Below, piece after piece: positions 21,789-32,870 of a stretch of DNA of 64,000 bases; position 1 is the stretch's first letter; every line of letters begins with the position of its first letter. The translations under genes and the position numbers were made by a program. Under the pieces are notes generated by a model that searched no databases, was not told the origin of the DNA, and worked only from the letters and a program-made list of their open reading frames with translations. This DNA comes from Lepidonotus clava (lineage: Eukaryota; Annelida; Polychaeta; Phyllodocida; Polynoidae), in the NCBI GenBank assembly GCA_936440205.1, contig OW387146.1, positions 49,776,426 through 49,840,425 of the forward strand, read 5' to 3'.

Positions 21789-24700
21789 ATGAACGGATCA
21801 ACTGACTATAGTGACTCTGTCCTGTCAAACCCGTCTACGAGCTCATGCAGGATCTTGACCAGCAGCCCAAAATCGGGTGGCGCGCAAATAACAGATCATG
21901 ATTCATCAGCAGGCGTAGGTACCCTGATGATGGATATGTCTGAGGATGCGCGTCATGATGGGTCTCAGAATGTGTTTCAGGATCTCTCTGCGGATCAGTC
22001 TCTTCAGGACTCCCTAGGCCTGTTCGCGGACGAAGGATCCACCCTCAATGACGTGGACCTTAGCCTTGGTGGTTCCCAAGGCGGTACTGCATCCGCATCC
22101 TCGTCCACGCCCTCCACGCCCTCCATGCCCTCCGGATCCACGCCCTGGGGGATCACGCCCTCCACGTCTCAAACCCATCCATGGTTCCCCACCTCCACAT
22201 CCAGAACGTCGTCCACGCCCGGGCCCTTGACGTCTCAAACGTCGTTCACGTCGACCTCGTCCCAAAAGTCGTCCACGCCCGGGCCCTTGACATCTCAAGC
22301 GTCGTTCTCGTCGACGACGTCCCAAAGGTCGTTCACGCCCGAAAACTCGTCCTCGTCCGGCCCCTCCACGTCTACAGCTGAACCGTCCATGGCCGATTTG
22401 CTGGCCAGGATGGAGCAGCTGGAGAAGAAGTGCCGAAGGGCGGAGGCTGAAGTGGCTGCGGCAAAGGCCCAGGTGGAGCTGCTCGTGAACCAAGCGAAGC
22501 CAGCTGACAAACGACCCAAACTGCACCCACGCAAAGATATATGTGTAAGTTCTAAAGTTTGTTTTAACAGCTTATAATTAACTAATAATGTCACCTTGAA
22601 AACGTTACCGTTTAATATAGTTCTCGGTTTGTTTAGAAATGATCTCATTCCTAGTATAGCCCTGATGTTCTTCTCTTTTGCCGCGCCAGGGAACATCCCG
22701 GAAAACAACGAAAATCCGTAATGATTTCGTACACTGACATTTAGTTAGAAGTCCACTATTAATTCTTGGCTTGTTATATTGTTTGTAGGCACTCGTTCGT
22801 TCTGCCTACAAGGCCTGGAGGGGTGAGCCTGATTGGGGATTCAACCTGAACCGTGGGTAAGTTGATTACGTCATAAAAACATGAATAGTACAGACAATAA
22901 TATTGTTTTTAAGTAAGCAATGGGTAATGTGTTCCTGAACACCAGAAGCTGCAGCTGAATATAAGTTTTGCCGTTCTCATGTTAATAGAGTCATAGAGCA
23001 CTTGACGTGATGCCGATGAATTGAACAATATAAATATATTCCAACATTCAGGGCGGGGATCAAACACCCAGACAACGTTGCGATCATCAAGGCCATTGTT
23101 GACAACGTGTGCCTGGGGCCAGATACCCCCAGAGAAGAGGTGTTAGGTAAGTCCCATAGGTAGCAAGTTTCTTTGTTAACTAACCTGCAGCTGTACATTT
23201 CATGCATCTAATGTCCATGATTCCAAAGTTTTGGTCCTTCAATTAACACAAAATTTAACATGCTTGAAATGCTGGAAATCTGTTTTTAGTGTCTAAATAG
23301 GCTCCACTTACATTGGAAATTGTTACTTTTATAAATTAAGTTATCCTCCCAGTCATCTGAAAAAAACTTAAGTTCGATTATCTGGACAAAGAAATATAAT
23401 ACCGGTGTAATGATGGTTTTAATTCCTGAATAATATGTTGACCTCACTTTGCATTTTTAACATGTATTCCCTTGCTTTATTGCCTTTATATTGCCTTTGT
23501 CTACTTAATGGCTCCAGTTTTAAGCATACTTCATGCATATGTCCTTCCTCTTTTTCTAGCTGCTGCCAACACCTACTTCAAGACCCTCCAAAGCAGGGCC
23601 AGCACCATCCGGAACGACAGAATCAAGGACAACAATGAAAAGTCTATCATCCGTCACCTCGTCAACGAGGTAAATAAATTTGTGTTACAGACTTCCTCTA
23701 CTGTTCTCAACATTGTTGACGTAGTTCGATTCAGGCAGGCCGAAATTTTACACTTTTCAAACATATTCCGTTAAATTTTTTTTTTCAGGAAAAGTGCAAA
23801 GCCGAGGAGAAAGAGTAATGTCTATGGTATAGGGGGTGTGACTTCCCGGGGACCCACTCGGTTCAAAAAAGGGTATACGTACGAACTGCGGTCGGAACTA
23901 TACCGGGGGCTGTAGCTGTGAATCGCCAATTTGGCTTAAAACAGGGGACTGTGAAATGATCATGGGGAGCTTTCAATAACGTATTGTCCATTATATTTTA
24001 TCAACAGTTTATTTTATGTCATTCAACCACGTCACTTCATAATGCTTCTTAATCAACTTTTTAGTACCAAAATCAAATAATGGCCACTAAATTTGTCAAC
24101 AAATGCCTTTTTGGAGGCCTGAAAAGGGGGGCTGTCAGACTTGATCTATACATATTCAAAAAAAGTATCTACCTTCAAACAGTGAGTGCCCCCCCCCCCC
24201 CCCCTCCGGGTGTGCCTTATGGTTTTAACACTGAAACTTGGAAAACAATTATCATTTTTTTACATTATGAATTTATATAGAGCACTGTAACCTTACTTGC
24301 TTCTTGGACAATAATCTTGACATACCATTAGAATGGATATGACACAATTAAGAAAAAGTGCCTGTATGTTATAGAGACCAAGGATAGAGCAACGCTTTTG
24401 AAATTAACTGCAGTGACCAGCTTTTAAATCAAAGCAACTGAAATATTGAAAAACTTGTTTGTGTTTATTTGATGTTCTTGACCAAGTATGTCGTAACTGT
24501 ATTAAAATTAAAAGTGTCTTTTCAACTTTGCAGAAGCTCAAAAGACGAATAGTCGGGTTGGAAAGAATCGTAACGACGTGGGACGAAACGCGTAAGAATT
24601 CCGTGAGGCGCCTCCTCACACCCGACTACACGAGCGACGAGGAGTGCGGACTGTATTTTCCGGTCGACAAGGATGGCAAGCGACTGAGCGTTACCACCGC

Positions 24701-24874
24701 CTCATCAAACCGCTCGTGTGGGAGAGCGACGAGCTGAGTGGCTACAAAGCCCACCTGGACGACATTGAGTTTAAAGCAATTAGCAGCTGTCAGCGTCAAA
24801 GAAGCGGAAAGAAGTCCCCGACGCTAATCCAAAACGCCAACAGCCTCCTCCCAACACCCCAGACTGGGCGGTGA
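21789..24874 (+). CDS. Intron-rich Ser/Thr-rich coiled-coil protein, copy 1 (module gene)
   Basis: About six exons with good splice signals: 21789-22544, 22789-22856, 23052-23146, 23560-23669, about 23789-23814, and 24534-24874. Exon 1 has an acidic start (VFQDLSADQ), a long Ser/Thr/Pro-rich low-complexity tract (repeats of TPGPLTSQxSF), then a coiled coil (MADLLARMEQLEKKCRRAE) and a basic KRPKLHPRK stretch that could be a nuclear signal. Middle exons are small, helical and charged. The last exon carries LTPDYTSDEE and LVWESDEL, matched in copy 2 by LTVDYTSGED and LVWESPEL. It looks like a nuclear or DNA-binding protein, but the family is unknown. It looks slightly broken (about one break). 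Because it travels with a fusogen it is treated as part of a virus-like module. Confidence 0.6.
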
Positions 24875-26262
24875 AGCCCGCGTATCGGTCGGGTATTGCC
24901 GATGCACAGCCAATCTAACTTATTTCTAAAGGGTCTGTTTAATGCTCTATGTTATGTGATGTTTATGTTTATCATCTTTATGTTATCTTTACACTACGTT
25001 TAATTGTATAGTCTGTGTCACGCTGTATGTTAGGTCTTTGTACTTTCTTAAATTGTATAGTCGTTTTATAAACTTTTATCAAAGAACTTTGCGCTTCTTG
25101 TTTTCATTGTGGCATGCTCGATAAGCAGGGAAGTATTTATATAGATATGTTGGTTGCCTAAAACTCACCTATATTAGTCTAAAACCGTACGCGTTATCCA
25201 GGTCCTTCTAATAAGTGAATCTTAAATTTATGAATACTTTTTATTTACGATACGAAACACATTTAACTATAATGACGTGTCATTTTGTTGAAAACCCGAA
25301 TGTGCTATTTCTTAAAGATAGACCACGAACTTGAAATTGATTACAATACAACACTTTTTTGATGAGTTTTATGGTACAAGGTCTCTACCATTAGAAGAGC
25401 AATGGAATGACACCTGTTATCAATAATAGCATAAATCACTCATAAAAACTGTATTTTAAACAAACATAAGCTCGATATAAGATTTTTAAAATGATGCGAC
25501 ATCAATCATCTCTTCGTACTTATTTCGCAGTCATCAAAAAATAATGTTGACATGAAGCCGGTTTTAAGAACTGTTACTTCTTTTCTAGTGGATCCTTTTT
25601 AGTTGGATTTCATGCAGTAAGTTGCAAAAGTAATTTTTCAGAAATTTTATTATGATCAAATACATCGCTGCCAGTAGGACCTATCAAAATTTACACGTGA
25701 CCATATAGTCTCCTGATGAACCCGAAATACTTTCTAGGATTTGTATCACACGGTGACCTATATTCTTTCTGTGAGAGAATAAAAAAACCTCCTGCATATT
25801 GTAACCCTTTAAAGTGGGAGTTCTCCTGGAGTTATGTATTGGTAACTTGGAGCTTCTGTGTAATTGCAAAATTAATAATTTAAAAAACGAACAAGTCGAT
25901 TTAGGTGTCGAGATTTGTTAAGGGACGATAGCTTAATTAGCTATAGCCATAATTTCGGTTGGAGCCCGATAGCCAGATTATGGCGTTAACCACATTTAAT
26001 TCCACTACTAGTTTAGGTTGCAGACCTAGTTTAGCCTCAGGCCCCTAACTTAGGGGCCTGTCTCACAGATTACATAAGGGGTTGACCCTATCCCGAGCCA
26101 GAGTAAAAGCGCTCTTGTCAGCGTCATACTGCTCTTTCCAAAACCGAAATTTTGTTTAGCTACAAATTCAATTCATGACCATAACACTTGTATCGATTTC
26201 ACGCACGTTCGGCAGCATATTGGTAGTAAACACACAAAAATACAACATTTTTCACACAAGAC
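24875..26262. other. Intergenic, AT-rich
   Basis: No gene recognised. A short hairpin 'gcctcaggcccctaacttaggggcctg' near 26035-26061 (arms about 8 bp) is isolated. No exact AATAAA was seen close to the upstream gene. Confidence 0.45.
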
Positions 26263-27047
26263 TTAATCAAGGTCAACACGGCTTAAGTGGACTGAAGTAT
26301 TAGTACTAATTGCAAGCTCACCGGGCCGGTATTTCCCCAAAAGAACAGGCTCTCCTATGCCTATACCCATGGTAACCAACTGGTAGCGTATAATGTCCTT
26401 AGTCATCAATCTTGTCAACATGATGTCCTTCAGTTTATTAACCTTTAAATGTGTGGGCAGTCGTGTCGATGTGCCGGTATAGCAGTCGGTCATTTGGATG
26501 ACACAGTTAAATGTGTATCGTGCGCCTAGGCATATATTTTTGGCTTTAGTCAGTGTGATAGGATCGTCTGTTTGAAAGATATAATCTCCGAAATGTCCAG
26601 GGAACGTGCCGATTTTAAGCCATACACTGTGATTGCCCGAGACAAGCAAGTATACACGAAAACGAGCGTCTGCGAAGATGCGATTAATTCCGGAGCAAAC
26701 AAAGAATATGCTAATAATTATGGCTACGGCGAGGATAACAAGAAGAGTGTACGAAGAGAGAAGTACCACAGTTGGGAATTCTTTAATGTTTTCGTCTCCT
26801 GGGTTGGCTTCAGATCCAGTGTCAGTTACGGTATGGTCCTGGTCCAACAAGGCTTGCAGGGTGTCATGAAAGGTGAGGCCGGTCATCGCATCGTGTTTTG
26901 GTGGAGGGTGACCGGTAAATGGAGCAGTGAGGTTGACCAACCGGGTACGGGTTACTCCAGGCTTATTGTGAATGACCCTAGGCCAGTATCCGCCACTGGC
27001 AGCTCGAACAAATTCCACGCATGATACAAGAACCAAGTACGCGGCAG
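26263..27047 (-). CDS. Single-pass membrane protein, last exon
   Basis: An exon of about 261 codons. A polypyrimidine tract and TATATAG acceptor precede it, so the N-terminal Met lies in an unseen upstream exon. It starts with a hydrophobic AAYLVLVSC segment ending in small residues, like a signal peptide. Then follow an ectodomain of about 85 residues with NLT glycosylation-type site, a strong transmembrane segment (TVVLLSSYTLLVILAVAII) and a tail of about 140 residues. The layout matches the small membrane protein at 21089-20478, and the tails share a weak pattern (LP.xxKV…, ending in GEPVLL versus AQELLP). It probably belongs to the same module, but no second copy was found downstream of the 51-kb gene. 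The family is unknown. Confidence 0.55.
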
Positions 27048-27453
27048 CTATATATTGAAAAAAAAGAAAGAAGAGAACATGAAGGTTGTCATCTCAACTT
27101 TAAACAAACACCTTCCTTCCAAATTACCATGGCCAGGCTATTCAAACAGACAGAATAAACTATAACTGCCATATGGCCACACCCTAGAATTCAGAAAACT
27201 GGCCATATTAATTAATTAGGAAGGGCGACCACCAGAATGAATACATATGTTTTACCTATTTTGAATAATTTGGAAAGTCGGCCATCGACTCGTATCACTT
27301 GTAGAACCAAAGTAATTAAGAAGATTCTCACCAAGGGTGGCACTCAGGATTTTGACACTCATGATATCCACGTAGCCGTACACCAAACGCACTATATAAC
27401 GAAATAAGCTGGCCCTAAGTAGTAGCAGAAAGCTTAAGGTTTGAACTTCGAGC
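27048..27453. other. 5' flank of the membrane-protein exon
   Basis: A minus-strand ATG at 27362, a donor-like site at 27256/27255 and a TATATA near 27393-27398 could mark an upstream exon. Its phase does not join the downstream exon cleanly, so I do not annotate it as coding. Confidence 0.3.
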
Positions 27454-27645
27454 TCGGTTTTCAAGGCAGATGAAATCCTATCACCAGTCGACCTGATGGC
27501 GGCCGATGCGTTTCGGAAGCTGAGGAAACTTCACCGCCCTTTAACGGGTAGACCCTAGGTTTTAATGGCAGGTGTCATGCCCTCACCAGTCCTGACGGCA
27601 GACGATGCGTTTCGGAAGCTGAAGAAACTTCACGCGCCCGACAAA
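27454..27645 (+). repeat. Tandem repeat, ~100-bp unit x2
   Basis: 'gatgcgtttcggaagctgag' at about 27505 recurs at 27604 as 'gatgcgtttcggaagctgaa', each preceded by 'caccagtc.ctga.ggc'. It lies just upstream of the CACTA transposase gene, where subterminal repeats of such elements would be expected. Confidence 0.6.
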
Positions 27646-27850
27646 TCACGACAACGCGCTACCGTGACGGCCAGGCTGGAGGCTACAGTAATCTCCTGGT
27701 AATACTGTGGCAGCTGTTCTCGGCTTTAATTTCATACGGGTGTCTGAGGTTAGGAGCTCGAGTGCAGCTACCCCTGGGTCGGGGCTCTGGCATGTCGCGG
27801 CAATTCGCGGCTTTCAGCTGGTGGGACCATAGGCGTCGGTCTGTACCATA

Positions 27851-27858
27851 TATAAATA
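27851..27858 (+). promoter_or_regulatory. TATA box of CACTA transposase gene
   Basis: TATAAATA 69 bp upstream of the ATG at 27927. Confidence 0.55.
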
Positions 27859-27926
27859 CTTGGGTCGTGGTCGCAATTGGGGAAGGTTCATCGCCCTGAA
27901 GTGCTGCTGTCTAACTCAAGTTCGCC

Positions 27927-30900
27927 ATGGCCTCGTGGTGTTTCAAGGGTCTGACCAGTGACCAGGCAGAAACCAGAAGAAATATGAACACTAGCCGAAA
28001 CCGATGGTGCGACACATGTAAACGTCCAGTTTCAAAAAGTACATATAACAGGAAGCATCGTATGGAGCATGGTGAGTACCAGATAAATAGTATAACTAGG
28101 ATACAGTCACTTTCACCTGAAATCGATATCCTTCAAAACCTTCCTAGCTAGCTTGCGCGCATAGATATTATTTTCAAATACCTCCTATACTCTTAATGAT
28201 CAGTTAGTGTTTGGAAAATTATCGGCAGCCTAAATCTTTTCTTAACAATTAAACAATTGTTCAAATAATGAATGACTTAAACAATGGACGTTATATATAT
28301 GTATCCCTCCATGCATCTTTCTATCATAACTTTTGAGTCAGAGAAACAACATTGGGTGGGATAGTCTGTACTCTGAAACCCTACTGTACATTTAATTTAT
28401 TCTTATACATGTGTCTTGCAGAACCATCCCCATTTGGTTTACCTCAACACGCTGGCAATCAGGCAGAAGTGGGTCTTGAGGCCGAAGCTGCAGATATTCA
28501 GGCTGAGGCAGGTAACCAGGCTGAAGCAGGTTTTCAGGCTGAGGCAGTTAACCAGGCTGAAGCAGGTTTTCAGGCTGAGGCAGGTAACCAGGCTGAAGCA
28601 GGTTTTCAGGCTGAGGCAGGTAACCAGGCTGAAGCAGGTTTTCAGGCTGAGGCAGGTAACCAGGCTGAAGCAGGTTTTCAGGCTGAGGCAGGTAACCAGG
28701 CTGAGGCAGGTAACCAGGCTGAAGCAGGTTTTCAGGCTGAGGCAGGTAACCAGGCTGAAGCAGGTTTTCAGGCTGAGGCAGGTAACCAGGCTGAAGCGGG
28801 TATTGAGGCTGAAGGTGGTATGCAGGTTGAAGCGGGTATTCGGGCTGAAGGTGGTATCCAGGTTGGTATCCAGGTTTGAGCTGGTATTCGGGCGGAAGCT
28901 GCAGCTGCTAATCAGCGGCAGGCTGAAGTCGGGAATACGGGAGAAGCAGAAAGTCAGCCTGTGGGTCGCAATCAGCCTGTTGAAGAGGCGGTACCCATGG
29001 AAGCCGATGATGAGTCAGGTGATGATACGCAAGACTATTACGGTACCATGGAAGATTCCCAAGAATCGGATGAAAATGATAAGCTTGATCCAGAGGCAGT
29101 CAAGATTCGCAACAGGGCCATCCGTCACTTAAAAGTGGTTTTCGGTGACGGGACGGGTCTTCCTAGCCCATTGTCAAGGCTTGTTAGTGGTACCCCTAAT
29201 AAGAATATCCAAAGCCTATTTTCATGGGTTCTGTTCTTTCTTTTGCAATGGCAGATCCACACCTTCACCAGTGATACGCAAATGGCTAAAGTTATGTGCT
29301 TCATTTGTGAATTATTGACGGTAGCAGGTAATGACCAGGTTTCAAAAGCAGCGGAGGCAGTATTCCCCAAAACGATGCTGATGATGTACAAATGGTTGGG
29401 TACAGACCTAACGATGACTAATTACTCTACGAGTGTATGCTGCCCGAACTGTTATACGTTGTCGCATTCTGTGTTGTCCACCACTGAGCGAGTGCGAGGT
29501 CGAGGCTTTTACACAGATGGTCATGGTAATCAGCAACCCATTAGGTGCACAACCGTCGGTGATGATTTAAAACGTTGCAACTGGAAATCGTTTTATGAGG
29601 CCAAGATTAGTGGGGAAATTACCTTCCTTCCAGTCAGGACATTCTGTTACCAGTCGCTCGAGAAGAGTTTGCAGGTTATGATGAAACGTCCAGGTTTTGA
29701 GCTGAAATGTATAGAATGGAAGGGAAGGAGGATACCCGACAGAGTGTATGCTGACATTTACGACGGTTCGGTATGGAAAGACTTTAACGCGAACAACGAG
29801 TGTTTTCTTGATAATTAAAACAACTTGGCTCTTCAGATGAATATCGATTGGTTTCAACCATTCTCTCGGAAAGCTTCGATGTCAGTAGGGGGCATTTACC
29901 TAACAATACTTAACCTACCCAGAAATGAGCGGTACAGACTTGAGAACAACATACTATACGGTATCATTCCAAACTTAAGTAAAGAACCTGCCGACCTTAC
30001 CAGTTTTCTGAGGCCCCTAGTCGACGAACTCAAGGAATTCTGGAATCCGGGAAAAAGGCTTATAACCAAGGATTGCCCAAATGGCAAGACCGTTAAGTTG
30101 GCGCTTTTGAACGTTGCTGCCGACCTGCCTGCAGGGAGGAAGACCTGCGGTTTCCTGCTACCAAATGCTATCATGGGTTGTTCAAAATGTCTGAAGGAAT
30201 TCAATAATTCAAACCGTGGAGGATTCAAAGTGGCGAATTGGACTCCTCGTAGCCTGGACCAACACAAGGAGAGAGTGAGGGAGATTAGAGCTGCATCCAC
30301 CCCGAGAGAGAAAAGTAAACTTGAGAAACAGTATGGAGCTCGTTCCTGTGTCCTCCTAGAATTGCCCTACTTCAATCCCATCAAGTAAGTTCAATCTCCA
30401 GGCCGAACAAATTTAAAGGCCAAACTTACACAGAATTATACCAAAATATTAAAAATGTTAATTTGACATTTGAATAAACATTAATAAAAATGTTTTCATT
30501 AGCAGTAACTATATTATATGTTTTTACTTAGATGCTTGACATTCATTTTTTCAGGTTCCTCTCGACCGATGTGATGCATAATGTACTGTTGGGTAAGTGT
30601 TGAAGCTTGACCTAACGTTAATTAATGTTTAGCACTGATAATGTGTTTGAAATGGAACTTGCATTTGCCTTTAATTTGGACTATTAAGTTCATTGGGGTT
30701 TCAATACCGATTTCACATATGTGCTTTTATTATTGGGATTCAGGGACCGCCAAGCGAATGTGGAAGAGGTGGACCGACAAAGAGTTGTCAAAGAAGAAGA
30801 AGAAATCAACAGATGAGGAAGGTTTGGCGTTGGGGGTTGTACTAAGCGCTAATCAGGTGTTGACTATTGATGCTCGTCTGAATAAGTTTAAAGAGGGACT

Positions 30901-32035
30901 ACCGGATGACTGCGTGGTAACTAACATCAAATCGAACGCTGGGATGTGGACGGCAAAGGAGTGGAAGAATTGGGTTACAGTCTCGTCTGGATACTGCCTC
31001 CAGGGCCTTTTGCCGGATAATATGCTTCAAAGCTGGCAGCGTTTCGTAGAGGCCACTCGACTTCTGTGCAAGCCTTGTATTACATACCACGAGATAGGAC
31101 AGGCACACAGGAAACTATTGTACTTTTGCAGGAGCACAGAGCTCCAGTTCGGTTCTGATTTCATTACCCCAAACATGCATCTACATCTCCATTTAAAGGA
31201 GTGTCTCCGGGAGTATGGTCCAGCTCCCAGTACTTGGCTGTTCAGTTTTGAGCGGTATAATGGTTACTTGGGGGATGTGCCGACTAACAATCGCCAGATA
31301 GAGAAACAATTGTTTGAGAGGTTTCACCGGATGAGTCGTGTCAGTCAGGCGCGCGCCGAAATGCCGTCCAAACACGAGGGGAAATTTGGCAAACACTGCC
31401 AGCTGGGAGAAGGAGAGAAGAAAGCAAGAACGGTCCTGGAAACACTCGATGTACCCAATGAGCGAGATTTGGCGCAGTGTGAGAGCCTATGGAGTCTCCC
31501 CGACGGCTTCGAGACATTTAGAGAAGAAAAGGTGTGGCTCGACTCGGACGATCTTGAGCTGCTCAAAGAAACATACCAAAAGATGTACCCCACAGAACAG
31601 GAGATCCTAGAGAAGTCATTTCTGCCTTCATTTTACGTGCGGTCTAAAGTCGTAAAATATGGCCCCATGACTTATTCCAGCACAAAGTCCAGCAGTGGTA
31701 AAAAGTTGTCTAGACTAATGGCCAATTGGTACGAAGACGAACAGAATGACCCCCGGGAGCGCCCGTGCATCGCCACCCACTACATGAAATATTACGTACA
31801 ATGTAATGTAACCGGGAAGAAGAGGCAACATCTGTTTGCAGCTGTGAAGTGGTACCAACACAGCACCGTCGAATCCAGATACATAAGTCCTTATACAATG
31901 TGGCACAAGGCAAAGTTCGAGCAACCTTCATGGGCATCTTTCCTGCCTGTTATGCGGATAAGTGGACATTTTGGATATGTGGTTGAAAAAGAAAATATGA
32001 TTGTATGTCCCCTTCGGCGCCACGACTTCTTGTAG
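27927..32035 (+). CDS. CACTA/EnSpm (Tnp2-type) transposase, four exons, two in-frame stops
   Basis: Exons 27927-28071, 28422-30384, 30555-30592 and 30744-32035 join in phase to about 1145 codons. Exon 1 ends in a C2H2-like finger (CDTCKRPVSKSTYNRKHRMEH). Exon 2 opens with a 12-residue tandem repeat (GNQAEAGFQAEA), an acidic linker, and then the Tnp2 catalytic region with CCPNCYTL, LALQMNIDWFQPFSR and a KLALLNVAADLPAGRK segment. The tiny exon 3 encodes STDVMHNVLLG, the classic DxMHNLLLG signature, and exon 4 starts GTAKRMWKRW. The C-terminal region (MHLHLHLKECL, FSFERYNG) matches the DUF4218-like part of the family. It would cut and paste DNA with CAC…GTG ends. TGA at 28877-28879 and TAA at 29816-29818 interrupt an otherwise open frame, so it is a recent pseudogene or needs read-through. 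Confidence 0.85.
28490..28800 (+). repeat. 36-bp minisatellite inside transposase exon 2
   Basis: About eight to nine units of 36 bp, each encoding GNQAEAGFQAEA with few changes, including one half-unit duplication near 28690. The units are almost identical, so expansion is recent. They encode an acidic, Gln/Ala-rich linker. Confidence 0.8.
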
Positions 32036-32068
32036 ATCTAGAGGACCTATAGATATATCGAACTCGTG

Positions 32069-32349
32069 CACGTGGTGTCCGAAATTAAGCTGAAAACGTA
32101 TGCAGAATTACTGAGATTACTGAAATTTTGGATATGCACCCCCCGATATATGGGAATGAAAAAATTCCATGAGAAGTTTGCACATGTTTAAAAAAAAGTG
32201 CAAAACTTAAAAATAGCGCACCTGGCCGTGAGTGTGCAGAATCACGAGCTTGAGTGTGCAAACTCACGAGTGTGAGTGTGCACGCCGGGTGCAGGCCTAT
32301 AGGCCCGGCCTATAGGGCGCAGCAGCTTAATTTCGGACACTGTCCGGTG
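32069..32349. mobile_element. Short non-autonomous element with CAC…GTG inverted ends
   Basis: Left CAC..GTGTCCGAAATTAAGCTG (32069-32092) is the inverse of 32323-32349 apart from a 5-base difference near the tip. Ends of CAC/GTG fit the CACTA superfamily. It starts only 34 bp after the CACTA transposase stop, so it could be the 3' terminus region of that element or an independent MITE. The interior has a GGCCTATAGG palindromic pair and repeated 'gtgtgcaaactcacgag'. Confidence 0.55.
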
Positions 32350-32758
32350 TTTTATATGCATTGTTAGGATTATGTGTTTTAGGCAACATTTTTTTAATAA
32401 AAATTCGTCTTGAAGTAGTGTATTCATGGGAGGAATAATTATATTACGCCCTAAACCTTATAATGTGACTACTTTCAAATTTAAAATAAAAGGTAGGAAA
32501 TTACTTCACAAGGTTACGGTGCCAGGATGTGCGACTTTGAGGTACGTTTTCTGAAGTTATTTCACAGGCTGGGGGTGTGGGGCTGTGTGCATTTACGGGT
32601 GGTTTCTTGAGTCAGGTGTCAGGACGTGCACCTCCTGCCAGGGCTGCGCGAGCGACACCTTATGTAACACCTGACACCGGTCGCTCAGGCTGCTCGGCTG
32701 ACCTGGATCGCCCCTCATTACCTGCCCCTTGTCTAACGGGGTGGGGGGGCACCAGCTT
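32350..32758. promoter_or_regulatory. Upstream region of the PHD-like gene
   Basis: Contains inverted 'gtcaggtgtcagg'/'cacctgacac' near 32613-32679 and C-rich stretches. No gene was seen. Confidence 0.35.
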
Positions 32759-32764
32759 TATAAG
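32759..32764 (+). promoter_or_regulatory. TATA box (TATAAG) of PHD-like gene
   Basis: TTTATAAGG 112 bp upstream of the ATG at 32871. Confidence 0.5.
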
Positions 32765-32870
32765 GATGTGCCCACCACGTGCACACACACAGTCCCGCGC
32801 CAGCCTCACGACCATAAAAGACGTACGCAGAAGTTTGCTGATATTAAACGCAAGCGCCACATTTTGAACA

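Noticed and set aside
22014-22526. Arg/Gly-rich protein opposite exon 1 of the intron-rich gene
   Set aside because: It is the antisense shadow of a GC-rich Ser/Thr/Pro coding tract. The sense strand has TATA, Kozak and splice signals.
28490-28800. CRISPR-like array or collagen-like protein
   Set aside because: Units are contiguous 36-bp coding repeats with no spacers, inside a transposase exon of a eukaryotic element.
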